This document shows, in pieces, positions 18,672-27,125 of a stretch of DNA of 49,133 nt. The notes under the pieces are model-generated. The model was not told the DNA's origin. It ran no database searches and saw only the letters and a list, made by a program, of their open reading frames with translations. Position 1 is the first letter of the stretch. Every line of letters begins with the position of its first letter. Source of the stretch: Chloroflexota bacterium (GTDB taxonomy: Bacteria > Chloroflexota > Anaerolineae > J102); assembly GCA_013152585.1 (NCBI GenBank), contig JAADGC010000029.1:1-49133 (forward strand), given 5' to 3'. The translations under genes and the position numbers were made by a program.

Positions 18672-20132
18672 CTAAAGGGCTTGCACAAGGGTGCGAAAGT
18701 GCTGGCCACGGGCGGCGAAGTCGGGGTAGGCATCGAAACTGGTGCCCCCGGGCGACAAAAGCACGATATTGCCCGGTTGGGCCAGATGGGCGGCCCTGGC
18801 GACGGCCGCGGGCAGGTCGGGGGCCTGGTGGATGTGGAGTTGACTGCCGGGGGGCAGTGGTTGTACGGCTGCGGTGATCAGGGGGGCGGCTTCGCCAAAG
18901 GTGATCAGATGCCGCACCCGTTGGTGGACGAGTGTTGCCCATTGCTCCCAGGGCAGGTGCTTGTCGCGTCCACCGGCCAGGAGGATGAGGGGGGCATCGA
19001 AGCTGCGCATGGCGGCAATGGCTCGTTCGGGCGAGGTAGCAATGCTGTCGTTGATCCACAGCACATCGTCCAGCCGGCGTACTTCTTCCAGGCGATGTTC
19101 TACCCCGTCGAAGCTACGAATGAGGTCTCGTTGCGCTGCGGGATTGGCGCCGGCAGCGGCGCTCAGGCATACGGCGGCCAGGATGTTGGCCAGGTTGTGG
19201 CGGCCGCGCAGCCGTACTTCGTCGACGCCAGCCAGGGGCAGGTCGCTCCCCTGCCAGCGCAGGGTGATGCGATCATGGTCGAGCCAGGCGCCATCGCCCG
19301 GGGGGGGGCGTTCGAGGCTGAAGGTGAGCAGGTGGGCTGCCAGGGGGAATTGCCAGGCCTCTTGCCCGGCGCCGGCCTGCACCCGACCTTTTTTCTCGTT
19401 CGCCCAGCGGGCCAGCAACGGGTCATCAAGGTTGAGTACGGCGATGTCGTCGGCGTTTTGCCAGGCCAGGATGTTGGCCTTGGCGGCAGTGTAGTGGGCC
19501 ATGGAGGGGTGGCGGTCGAGGTGGTTGGGTGTGACGTTGAGGAGGGCGGCGATGTGGGGGCTGAGTCCTTGCGGCCGGTGCCAGGGGCGGGCCGTTGCGG
19601 CGGGTGTTTGCCCCCAATACAAAAGCTGGAAGCTGGAAAGTTCCATCACCACCCGGTGTTCGGGCTGGATGTGCGGCAGTTCCTCCAGCAAGGGGGCGCC
19701 GATGTTGCCGCCCAGCCATGTGTGATAGTCTGAAGCGGCGATCATGCGGGCCGTGAGTGTGGCGGTGGTGGTTTTGCCACTGGAGCCGGTGATAGCCGTA
19801 ATGGCTGCGGGGCTGCGGCGGGCAAAGAGTCGGGTTTCGGTACTGATGGGGATGGCTCGCCGCTGCGCTTCCTGTAAAAGGGGAATGTCCTGGGGGACGC
19901 CGGGGCTGACGATGATTCCATCGATGCCGGTCAGGTGCTCGGGGGTTTGGGGGCCGAGACGGAACTGAATGGGGTAGGCGGAGAGTTCGTGCAGGGCTTC
20001 GCTGAGGGTCTGGGCACTACGCACATCACTGGCGACGACGTCGGCGCCTTGCAAGCTAAGCCAGCGACAGACAGCTTTGCCTTCGCGGGCCAGCCCGACT
20101 ACCAGGATGTTCTGAGCACTGAATTCGCTCAT
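18672..20132 (-). CDS. murD: UDP-N-acetylmuramoylalanine--D-glutamate ligase
   Basis: 486 aa from ATG at 20132 (an upstream ATG at 20156 adds eight residues). Adds D-Glu to UDP-MurNAc-L-Ala. The N-terminal Rossmann phrase ILVVGLAREGKAVCRWL, ATP loop ITGSSGKTTTATL, NHLDRHPSMAHY and NDSIATSPERAIAA are classic MurD signatures. It is followed closely by ftsW and preceded by a 154-bp gap containing a dispersed repeat. Confidence 0.96.
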   Translation of the reverse strand: MSEFSAQNILVVGLAREGKAVCRWLSLQGADVVASDVRSAQTLSEALHELSAYPIQFRLGPQTPEHLTGIDGIIVSPGVPQDIPLLQEAQRRAIPISTETRLFARRSPAAITAITGSSGKTTTATLTARMIAASDYHTWLGGNIGAPLLEELPHIQPEHRVVMELSSFQLLYWGQTPAATARPWHRPQGLSPHIAALLNVTPNHLDRHPSMAHYTAAKANILAWQNADDIAVLNLDDPLLARWANEKKGRVQAGAGQEAWQFPLAAHLLTFSLERPPPGDGAWLDHDRITLRWQGSDLPLAGVDEVRLRGRHNLANILAAVCLSAAAGANPAAQRDLIRSFDGVEHRLEEVRRLDDVLWINDSIATSPERAIAAMRSFDAPLILLAGGRDKHLPWEQWATLVHQRVRHLITFGEAAPLITAAVQPLPPGSQLHIHQAPDLPAAVARAAHLAQPGNIVLLSPGGTSFDAYPDFAARGQHFRTLVQAL

Positions 20133-20159
20133 GGTTCTGGCGAAGCTTCGCCTCAAACC

Positions 20160-20280
20160 GCTAAGACAGAGGACGCGGACGAGGGCGAAAAACGCGGATA
20201 AATGCTGATAAGATACTCTGTGTTCGTCTGTGTTTGTGCGTGTGCAAAAACTTGCTCTGTTTGTTCATATTTTCTGTACT
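20160..20280. repeat. Dispersed CGCAGAT-type repeat in the murD-mraY gap
   Basis: The only sizeable gap in the dcw cluster holds degenerate sequence related to the block at 8058-8128 (ACGCGGATAAATGCTGAT, CGTCTGTGTTTGTGCGTGTG). No terminator or promoter is obvious. Confidence 0.5.
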
Positions 20281-20286
20281 CGAGGA

Positions 20287-21288
20287 TTACAGTAGGGCCA
20301 GGGCAATGCCTAACATGCCGGAGAGCATGCCAATGAGAAAAAAACGTTGGCTGACGTGCGTTTCGGACCAGCCGGAGAGTTCGAAGTGATGGTGCAGGGG
20401 ACTCATTTTGAAGGGGCGAATGTCACGCCCCAGAAAACGGCGGCTGAGTTTGGCCGAGAGCACCTGAATGATGACGGAGAGGGTTTCGGCCAGGAAGGGG
20501 AAGCCGATGACCGGCAGCAGCAGCCATTGGCCGGTCATGAGGGCGACGACGGCCAGGGTGGCGCCCAGGGCCAGGGAGCCGGTGTCGCCCATGAAGAGCT
20601 GGGCGGGATAGGCATTGAACCACAGGAAGGCGAAGATGGCGCCCACGGTGGTGAAGCAGAAGGCCGCCAGCCATACCTGTCCTTGCAGGTAGGCAATGCC
20701 GCCGTAAGCGGCAAAACAAACGGTGGCAATGGAGCCAGCCAATCCGTCCAGACCGTCGGTGAGGTTGACGGCATTGGCGGTGGCGCTGATGATGAAGATG
20801 GCAATGGGCAGCCACCACAGGCCGATGTCGAGGCGTTGGGGGATGGTGGGGATAGCGATGCTGTGAAGATCGAGCCGCCAGTACATGGCGATGGCCAACA
20901 AGGTTGCCAGCAGCAGTTGGATGGGGAATTTGTAGCGGGCCAGCAGGCCTTGGGCATCGTCGCGGCGGCGGCGAATACCGGCGAGGTCGTCCAGAAAACC
21001 GAGACTGCCAAAGCTAAGCATGGCCATGGCGGGGACGAGCACAGACTCGCCGATGACGTTGAAGCCGAGCAGATTGGCCAGGTTGAGGCCGAGGTTGATG
21101 AGGACGACGGGGACAATGATGAGAATACCACCCATCATGGGCGTGCCGGCTTTGCTTTGATGCGACTGAGGTCCCTCGACACGGATGCGTTTGCCGAGCT
21201 GGAGCCGTTGCAGCAGACGGATGAGGGGCGTACCCCAGATGACAGCCAACAGGAAGGCCAGGGCGCCAAGTGTGAGGGGGTAGGACAT
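20287..21288 (-). CDS. mraY: Phospho-N-acetylmuramoyl-pentapeptide transferase MraY
   Basis: 333 aa from ATG at 21288, the normal length. The longer open frame to 21507 runs into murF and lacks family similarity. Polytopic enzyme making lipid I from UDP-MurNAc-pentapeptide and undecaprenyl phosphate. Motifs: HQSKAGTPMMGGI, GFLDDLAGI (Mg-binding aspartates), NAVNLTDGLDGLAGS, and MSPLHHHFELSGWSE with the histidine cluster. About ten membrane helices. It lies 26 bp downstream of murF. Confidence 0.96.
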   Translation of the reverse strand: MSYPLTLGALAFLLAVIWGTPLIRLLQRLQLGKRIRVEGPQSHQSKAGTPMMGGILIIVPVVLINLGLNLANLLGFNVIGESVLVPAMAMLSFGSLGFLDDLAGIRRRRDDAQGLLARYKFPIQLLLATLLAIAMYWRLDLHSIAIPTIPQRLDIGLWWLPIAIFIISATANAVNLTDGLDGLAGSIATVCFAAYGGIAYLQGQVWLAAFCFTTVGAIFAFLWFNAYPAQLFMGDTGSLALGATLAVVALMTGQWLLLPVIGFPFLAETLSVIIQVLSAKLSRRFLGRDIRPFKMSPLHHHFELSGWSETHVSQRFFLIGMLSGMLGIALALL

Positions 21289-21314
21289 GGGATGATGGGG
21301 GAGTTGGTGTGGCG

Positions 21315-22757
21315 TCAGGAGACGACGGGGGCTACGCTGAGGGCGGCGACAAGTTTTTCCATGCCGAGCGCCCGCGAGCCTTTGATGAGGATTTGATCGC
21401 CTTTTTGAATCAGTTGTTGCAGCACGGGTTGGGCTTCGACCATGGCGTCGAAATGGTAGACTTGGGAGGCCTCGAGGCCGCCGAGGACCGCTTCTTCTGC
21501 AATCCAACGGGCGCGGGGTCCGATGGTGAACAACATATCAGCGATGTCGGCGGCCTTTCGACCCACCAGGCGGTGCCCCGTTTCCTCGTAGGCCCCAAGT
21601 TCCAGCATATCACCTAACACAGCGACATGCCTTCCCTCCAGGTCTGAGAGAAGATTGAGAGCTGCAATGCTGGAAGGGGGGCTAGCATTGTAGGTATCAT
21701 CAAGGATGGTGCTTTGGTGAATCCCAGGCGTCACTTCGATGCGGACCTGAGCGTTGATATCGTGCAGGCCGCGGATAATTTCTTCCCACGAAAGCTGGCA
21801 AATAAGGCCCAGGGCGGCGGCGCGCAGGGCCGTGTGCACGCTGTGTCGGCCCAGCAGGGGAAGATGAACGTGCAGCACCTCGGTTTGTGAGGCGCTGCGT
21901 CGATAATGAAATCGGAAGCGAATGCCTTCGAGTCCTTCGCTTTGGATGTTGTCGGCCCACAAATCGACCTCGGGGTTGAGCCCATAACGGAAGATGGGGG
22001 CGGGGCTGAGGGGGGCCATTTTGCGCACCCATTCGTCATCCCAGTTGAGGATGGCGTGTCCGTCGGCGGGGAGGGCCTGGACGAGCTCGGATTTGCCGCG
22101 AAAGATGGCCTCCATGCTGCCAGCCCGCTCCAGGTGGATGGGGCCAATGTTGGTAATGATGCCGATGTGGGGCTGCGCCAACCGGCAAAGTTGGGCGATT
22201 TCACCTTCGAGATAAAAGCCCATTTCCAGCACGGCATAGGCGTGCTGGGCTTCGAGGTCCAGCAGCGTGAGGGGGAGACCGATCTCGTTATTGAGATTGC
22301 CCTGATTCCACAGGGTAGGATAGCGTTGGCGCAGGACGGCGGCGGCCAGCTCTTTGGTGGAGGTTTTACCCACACTGCCGGTGATGCCGACCACTGTGGG
22401 CTGATGCTGCCGGCGCCAGGTCGCTGCCAGTTGCTGCAGGGCCTGCAGGGTGTCGGGGACGATGAAGACCAGAGGGCCGCGCCCGGGATCGGGGGCGGCT
22501 TCGTGGCTGGGACGCACAGTGGTTGCCGTGATGCCGGGCGGCAGGGTCTCGGCGATGATGGTGCGGGCTCCGCGTTGGATGGCGGCGGCGATGTATTGAT
22601 GACCATCGGTGTTTTCACCACGGAAGGCGAGGAAGCAACTGTCGGGAATGGCCTGCCGCGAGTCGATGACAAAACGCGAGATAACCCGTCCACTGAGGGA
22701 CGGGTGCGGGCTTGTGCCATGCAGGGCACTGTAGATGTCGTGCTCGCAAAGGGTCAT
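21315..22757 (-). CDS. murF: UDP-N-acetylmuramoyl-tripeptide--D-Ala-D-Ala ligase
   Basis: 480 aa. Adds D-Ala-D-Ala to the UDP-MurNAc-tripeptide, using the dipeptide from the Ddl half of the MurB-Ddl protein. The N-terminal domain has FVIDSRQAIPDSCFLAFRG. The ATP loop is GITGSVGKTSTKE, and NEIGLPLTLL, LEMGFYLEGEI and DDTYNASPPSSIAAL are typical of MurF. ATG overlaps the ftsI stop (ATGA). MurE, usually just upstream of MurF, is missing here. Confidence 0.96.
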   Translation of the reverse strand: MTLCEHDIYSALHGTSPHPSLSGRVISRFVIDSRQAIPDSCFLAFRGENTDGHQYIAAAIQRGARTIIAETLPPGITATTVRPSHEAAPDPGRGPLVFIVPDTLQALQQLAATWRRQHQPTVVGITGSVGKTSTKELAAAVLRQRYPTLWNQGNLNNEIGLPLTLLDLEAQHAYAVLEMGFYLEGEIAQLCRLAQPHIGIITNIGPIHLERAGSMEAIFRGKSELVQALPADGHAILNWDDEWVRKMAPLSPAPIFRYGLNPEVDLWADNIQSEGLEGIRFRFHYRRSASQTEVLHVHLPLLGRHSVHTALRAAALGLICQLSWEEIIRGLHDINAQVRIEVTPGIHQSTILDDTYNASPPSSIAALNLLSDLEGRHVAVLGDMLELGAYEETGHRLVGRKAADIADMLFTIGPRARWIAEEAVLGGLEASQVYHFDAMVEAQPVLQQLIQKGDQILIKGSRALGMEKLVAALSVAPVVS

Positions 22758-24586
22758 TGGGGATTCGCCGGGACTGTGGGGGGTTGGTATTGGGTATCTT
22801 TGGGGATGCCGTAGTTGATGATCAGATCGTGGGCGACGGCGCGGAAGAGGTTGGCTGCGGTCTTGCTGGCCCAGGTGTTACTGCGGGGGCGATTCAGTTT
22901 GGCCAAGATCACAAATTGGGGGTCGTCTGCCGGCAGGAAGCCAACGAAGGTGGTGTTGGTAACATTTTCTTCGTATTCGCCGGTCACGGGATTGGGAATC
23001 TGGGCGGTGCCGGATTTACCGGCGATGCGATAGCCGGGAATGATGGCGGCGGGGATGTGTTGTACTGTCGTGACCATCATTTCGGTCAGTTCAGCAGCCG
23101 TCTCGGTGGAGATGGCCCGGCTTTGCGCCTGGGGGGCAATGACCCGGACGTGGCCATCTTTGATCAGCGCCTGCACGATGAAGGCTCGGTGGCGCACACC
23201 GCCATCGGCAATGGTCGCCACGGCGTTGGCCATTTGCAGAGGCGTGACACTGATGCCCTGGCCAAAGGAGTTGGTGGCCAGGGACCCGGGCACCCATCCT
23301 GACTTATGGGGATTTGTGACGATGCCGGGAAGCTCGTTGGGGAGATCGATGCCCGTCGTCTGGCCGAAGCCGAAACGACTGACGGCTTTGTAAAATTCGG
23401 AGGCGCCGAGATCGATGGCGATTTTGGCAGCGACAACGTTGAGTGATTGGGCCAGGGCCTCAGTTGTAGTGACCTCGCCATGCCCACGTTCATCCCAGTT
23501 TTTGACGACCTGTTCGTAATAAACGAATTTGTCTTCGTCCAGATACATCGTCTCGGGGGTAATCACATCTTTTTCGAGTGCGGCAGCGTAGGTGATGAGC
23601 TTGAACACCGAACCGGGTTCGTAGAAAGCATCGACCGCGGGATTCGTAAAGACCTCTTTTCTGGCGGAAAAGTCGCTGAAGTGATTCGGATCGAAGGTCG
23701 GCCAATTGGCCATGGCTAAGATCGCCCCATTGCGGGGATCCATGACGATGACCGTGCCGCCTTCGGCTTCGAATTCCTCGACGGCGTGGCGCAGGTTTTC
23801 CTCGGCAATGTATTGGATGACGCGATCAAGGCTAAGGATCAGGTCGTGCTGAAATGCAGAGGGCAGGAAATCACTGTTGGCGATGAGTTTGGCAAGTTCG
23901 GGATTGGGTTCGTCGAACTGTGGCGTCGGTAGTGCCCGCAGAAAGGCAGTGGGTACTTGCAGAAAGTCATTGTACTTCGCTTCCAGACCATATTGTCCGT
24001 GGCGTTCAGAATCTACATAGCCCAGAACCTGGGCGGCCATGAAAGTTTCCGGGAAAATGGTGCGCGGCCGAATTTGCGCAGTGACGGTATAATAGGGATC
24101 GCCGGCAATTTGTGCGCCTGTGTCAAGATCGACCATGGCCAGCTCGGCATCCCTCCGTTGTGCGTTTTCCTGCAAAGTACGGAGGATGTGTTCGGCGCTG
24201 ACTCCAAGCAGGGGGGCATACGCCTGGGCTACTGCCTCAAAGTTTTCTGGCCCGATAAGTTTCGGATCAGCAACGATGCGATACGAAAATAAATCCATGG
24301 CCAGGGGGTAGCCATTGCGATCTGTTATTGTGCCGCGCGATAAAGTCGGATCAACTTGCTGCTCGTTGGCGCTGGCAGATGGAATGGGTCCTTTAAACTG
24401 GTACCACACCAGGCGCGCGGTAAGGGTGCATCCCGCCAGCACCATGAAGCCAAAGAGTAGCCAGGTGCGGGTGCTTGACGGTTCCAGAGGACGTTGGTGA
24501 ACTGTGGGGGAAGGCGTCGTACCATCGGCTTCGCTTAGTTCGGGTTTGAGCCGGTAGACGCCACCAGATTCACGTGGAGGGGTCAT
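22754..24586 (-). CDS. ftsI: Peptidoglycan transpeptidase (class B PBP), FtsI/PBP2-like
   Basis: 610 aa. One N-terminal membrane segment (about 40-60) is followed by a dimerisation region starting near DPTLSRGTITDRNGYPLA and the transpeptidase domain. Active-site motifs are intact: SVFK at about residue 325, SLN at about 380 and KSG at about 523 (KSGTAQ). It cross-links septal peptidoglycan in partnership with FtsW. Both ends overlap their neighbours by ATGA, with ftsL upstream and murF downstream. Confidence 0.95.
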   Translation of the reverse strand: MTPPRESGGVYRLKPELSEADGTTPSPTVHQRPLEPSSTRTWLLFGFMVLAGCTLTARLVWYQFKGPIPSASANEQQVDPTLSRGTITDRNGYPLAMDLFSYRIVADPKLIGPENFEAVAQAYAPLLGVSAEHILRTLQENAQRRDAELAMVDLDTGAQIAGDPYYTVTAQIRPRTIFPETFMAAQVLGYVDSERHGQYGLEAKYNDFLQVPTAFLRALPTPQFDEPNPELAKLIANSDFLPSAFQHDLILSLDRVIQYIAEENLRHAVEEFEAEGGTVIVMDPRNGAILAMANWPTFDPNHFSDFSARKEVFTNPAVDAFYEPGSVFKLITYAAALEKDVITPETMYLDEDKFVYYEQVVKNWDERGHGEVTTTEALAQSLNVVAAKIAIDLGASEFYKAVSRFGFGQTTGIDLPNELPGIVTNPHKSGWVPGSLATNSFGQGISVTPLQMANAVATIADGGVRHRAFIVQALIKDGHVRVIAPQAQSRAISTETAAELTEMMVTTVQHIPAAIIPGYRIAGKSGTAQIPNPVTGEYEENVTNTTFVGFLPADDPQFVILAKLNRPRSNTWASKTAANLFRAVAHDLIINYGIPKDTQYQPPTVPANPQ

Positions 24587-24972
24587 TGTTCTGTTGGGGG
24601 AGGGGAATGATTTAGATTGGGTGCATTGAGTTCAGGAGCGGTAACATAAAGGAAATTGACTGTGTCAAGCGGCTGGTATCCCATGCCGATGGCTTTCTTG
24701 GCCATGCGGCGGATGCTGTTTTGGATGGCAATCTGGCCCAGGATGTTGGTGTTTTCACGCATCAACTGGGCGTAATCGTTTTGTAAATGGGCAATGTTAT
24801 AGTTGACAACGGTGATTTTGGCGGATTGATAAATGTAGAGACCAAGAATCAGCGTGACGCCGACGATCAGAAGGATGGTGAGGAGCGCTTGCCGGGGACC
24901 GGTGTTGGCGCTTCGCACCAATACGCCAGCCTGAATGTCTTGTAGTGAGGAGATGGTGGAGCGCTGAATCAT
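24583..24972 (-). CDS. ftsL: FtsL-like bitopic division protein
   Basis: 129 aa from ATG at 24972. A short cytoplasmic part precedes one hydrophobic helix (about 31-50, LLTILLIVGVTLILGLYIYQ) and a coiled-coil-like stretch (VNYNIAHLQNDYAQLMRENTNILGQIA). This is the layout of FtsL/DivIC septum-formation proteins. Sequence similarity in this family is always low, so the call rests on topology and on its position between rsmH and ftsI. ATGA overlaps at both ends show coupling. The open frame extends further upstream but only into rsmH. Confidence 0.8.
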   Translation of the reverse strand: MIQRSTISSLQDIQAGVLVRSANTGPRQALLTILLIVGVTLILGLYIYQSAKITVVNYNIAHLQNDYAQLMRENTNILGQIAIQNSIRRMAKKAIGMGYQPLDTVNFLYVTAPELNAPNLNHSPPPTEQ

Positions 24973-25958
24973 GATGACCGCCTGCGGGGGGAGGAGGATG
25001 GAGACACGGGAGCGAATGATGCGGAAGGGATGTCGAGTTTGCGGGCTGCACGCAGACGAGCGCTGCGGCTGCGGGGGTTTTGGTCGGTCTCTGCGGCCTG
25101 AGCCGTGAGTCCTTTGCGATACAGTTCGACGATGCTGGCCCGATGGTGGCATTGGCAGATGGGGATGCGGGGTGGGCAGATGCAGTCTTGCGACTCTTGC
25201 CGCATAAACTGCTTGACAATGCGATCTTCGAGGCTGTGGAAGGAGATGACGGCGAGGATGCCGCCGGGCCTGAGCAGGCGTACGGCCTGTGGTAGCACCG
25301 TTTGCAGCGCCGCCAATTCGTCGTTGATGTAGATGCGCAGGGCCTGAAAAGTACGGGTGGCGGGGTGAATGCGGCGGTGGGGACGGGGTCTGACGGTGCG
25401 GGCGACGAGTTCGGCCAGCTCTTGGGTGTTATGCAGGGGACGGGCCCGAACAATGGCTCGGGCAATGCGGCGGGCGTAGCGCTCTTCGCCGTAGGTGTAG
25501 ATGACATCGGCCAGCTCTTTCTCATCGGCATGGTTGACAAAGCTGGCAGCATCGCTGCCCTGAGTGTGGTCGAAACGCATATCGAGCGGCCCTGCGTGCA
25601 TAAAGCTAAAGCCGGTAGCACCTTCATCAAGCTGGTACGAGGAAACGCCAAGATCCAGCAGGATGCCGTCGGCGGCAGGAAACTGATGTGCCTGGGCTAC
25701 CTCTTCCAGGGCCTTGAAATTGCTATGCACGAGGGTGATGCGCTCGCTCCAGGGCGCCAGCCGTTGGCTGACTCGCTGAATGGCTGCGGCGTCGGCATCG
25801 AGGCCCAGGAGGCGACCATCGGGGGCCGTCGCCTGCAACAGGGCTTGGGCATGACCGCCACCCCCGAGCGTGGCATCGATGTAGTTCTGGCCTGGTTGGG
25901 GCTGGAAGGTGTCGAGAACTTCTTGGTAAAGAACGGGAATGTGGGTAGGGTTGTTCAC
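24969..25958 (-). CDS. rsmH: 16S rRNA m4C1402 methyltransferase RsmH
   Basis: 329 aa from GTG at 25958 (VNNPTHIPVLYQEVL), which matches the family N-terminus. The longer frame to 26072 overlaps mraZ. SAM-dependent methylation of C1402 in 16S rRNA. Motifs: DATLGGGGHAQALL, RLLGLDADAAAI, ILLDLGVSSYQLDEGATGFSF, MRFDHTQGSDAASFVN and AVISFHSLEDRIVKQFM. It has the standard second position in the dcw cluster. Confidence 0.95.
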   Translation of the reverse strand: MNNPTHIPVLYQEVLDTFQPQPGQNYIDATLGGGGHAQALLQATAPDGRLLGLDADAAAIQRVSQRLAPWSERITLVHSNFKALEEVAQAHQFPAADGILLDLGVSSYQLDEGATGFSFMHAGPLDMRFDHTQGSDAASFVNHADEKELADVIYTYGEERYARRIARAIVRARPLHNTQELAELVARTVRPRPHRRIHPATRTFQALRIYINDELAALQTVLPQAVRLLRPGGILAVISFHSLEDRIVKQFMRQESQDCICPPRIPICQCHHRASIVELYRKGLTAQAAETDQNPRSRSARLRAARKLDIPSASFAPVSPSSSPRRRSS

Positions 25959-25989
25959 TGAGAACGACCTGTCGAATGAATGCCGATGC

Positions 25990-26463
25990 CTAAAAGATGA
26001 TGTTGTTCCAGGCTTCGGCTTGATCAGCGCTTTCTTCAAATTGTCTGAGCTGATCGGCCCAGTTTTCGGCACTCCAGATTTCGATATAGCTGTCGTTGCC
26101 GATCACCGTGACGGAGCCGTCTAATTCGGCGTGGTGACGGAGAGGTGGAGGAATGTTGACGCGCCCCTGACCATCTGGTTTAATAGGGGCAGCGCCGGAG
26201 AAAATCAGCCGCTTTAGCCGCCGTTCTTCATCCTGAGTGATTGACAATGCGCGCAATCTCTGTCGTAGTTCGAGAAAATAATGCTTTGGAAACAGAAAAA
26301 GACTGCGGTCCAGTCCTCGGGTCAGCACGGCACCTTCTTCCCCCAAGGCTTCCCTGAAGGAGGCAGGTAAGGTGATGCGCCCCTTGGCATCTAACCCGCG
26401 ATCATAGGAGCCCATAAAGATGGGCGTATCATCGACTGGGGAGAGGAGATCATCGTTGCTCAT
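25990..26463 (-). CDS. mraZ: Transcriptional regulator MraZ
   Basis: 157 aa from ATG at 26463. Two SpoVT/AbrB-like swapped hairpin repeats: FMGSYDRGLDAKGRITLPASFRE in the first half and SGAAPIKPDGQGRVNIPPPLR in the second. MraZ oligomerises into rings and binds tandem repeats upstream of its own operon, usually as a repressor. Exactly such repeats (26471-26500) lie immediately upstream. A longer start at 26478 would run into the operator and is less likely. Confidence 0.96.
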   Translation of the reverse strand: MSNDDLLSPVDDTPIFMGSYDRGLDAKGRITLPASFREALGEEGAVLTRGLDRSLFLFPKHYFLELRQRLRALSITQDEERRLKRLIFSGAAPIKPDGQGRVNIPPPLRHHAELDGSVTVIGNDSYIEIWSAENWADQLRQFEESADQAEAWNNIIF

Positions 26464-26470
26464 GAGTGAG

Positions 26471-26500
26471 TCTACCACTTTCTACCACTTTCTACCACTT
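26471..26500 (-). promoter_or_regulatory. MraZ operator: three perfect decamer repeats
   Basis: Three head-to-tail copies of AAGTGGTAGA are read on the minus strand. The pattern matches the AAAGTG-plus-spacer repeats with 10-bp period described for MraZ binding. They begin 6 bp downstream of the -10 box and overlap the predicted start of transcription, so MraZ bound here would block the promoter. Confidence 0.85.
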
Positions 26501-26506
26501 TTGACC

Positions 26507-26535
26507 ATTATACAGGACTTGTGCATAGATTGCAA
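26507..26535 (-). promoter_or_regulatory. Promoter of the dcw cluster (Pmra)
   Basis: TTGCAA (26535-26530) is separated by 17 bp from a perfect TATAAT (26512-26507) on the minus strand. It lies about 44 bp upstream of the mraZ start. Confidence 0.8.
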
Positions 26536-26902
26536 GCCTTTTTGATCATTTTTAAGGTCGAATTCTAATTATTTAGTGTTTTTAGGCCTGTGTGTTCATA
26601 GAATGAATGTTCTGTTTGTGTGGCGTAAGATGCTTAAAGCGCCGCAGTCACCATTTTGACGTTGATGGACGGCAGGGAGATTCAAGCGCATCTCAGGGGT
26701 CTCACGATGACCTGCGGCAGGCAGCCAGGACATTTTTGCCCAAACAGAGTGTTTTTGTCCCCTCCCGCAGGTCGCCGGGCGTTCCGCACCAACACAACCA
26801 GCCCCGGCATCTGATCGGTGAATCGAAATGGTGACCAATGCCTCCCCGGACGAGTCCATTTGACACTATTGGCAGTGGGTTCATTTGTACCACGATGGGT
26901 GG

Positions 26903-27065
26903 TGTAGGGGCGAACAATTCCTTCCTAACGCCCTCTGGAGCAGGCCTGTTGTGGCGCCAGGAGCGGGCGAGCAATTTCGGCCAGATTGCGCTGTGGCAAA
27001 GGTACTTTTGCGATGTACGCGCTTTTTGACGTCCCCTTGTCGCCAGGAAATTCTTCGCCCCTACA
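26903..27065. repeat. About 163-bp element with 20-bp terminal inverted repeats
   Basis: The left end TGTAGGGGCGAACAATTCC (26903-26921) and the right end (27046-27065) are inverted copies that differ at one base plus one inserted base. The inside has GCGGGCGAGCAATTTCGG, itself related to the unit at 27077-27104. No coding capacity. It resembles a MITE or a nested intergenic repeat. Confidence 0.55.
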
Positions 27066-27076
27066 ATTGGGCCATG

Positions 27077-27104
27077 GTTGGTGCCGGGGAATTGCTCGCC
27101 CGGC
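27077..27104 (-). repeat. Copy 1 of a 28-bp GGGCGAGCAATT repeat
   Basis: Its reverse complement matches 49097-49124 at 27 of 28 positions. The shared core is GCCGGGCGAGCAATTCC. Confidence 0.7.
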
Positions 27105-27125
27105 CTGGATGACTGCCTCGCTGGT

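Larger units (their letters stand above)
26536..27125. other. Repeat-rich non-coding stretch between the O-antigen-ligase-like gene and mraZ
   Basis: No gene is supported. Short frames on both strands have no start signal or family resemblance. The right half carries inverted repeats (see 26903-27065) and a 28-bp unit at 27077-27104 that recurs, inverted, at 49097-49124. The left half is featureless apart from the upstream side of the mraZ promoter. Confidence 0.6.

Noticed and set aside
21289-21507. Longer MraY N-terminus
   Set aside because: The extension reads through the murF 3' end in another frame; ATG at 21288 gives a normal MraY.
26596-26859. 87-residue frame upstream of mraZ
   Set aside because: An overlapping frame of similar length lies on the other strand, composition is unlike neighbouring genes, and no start signal is present.
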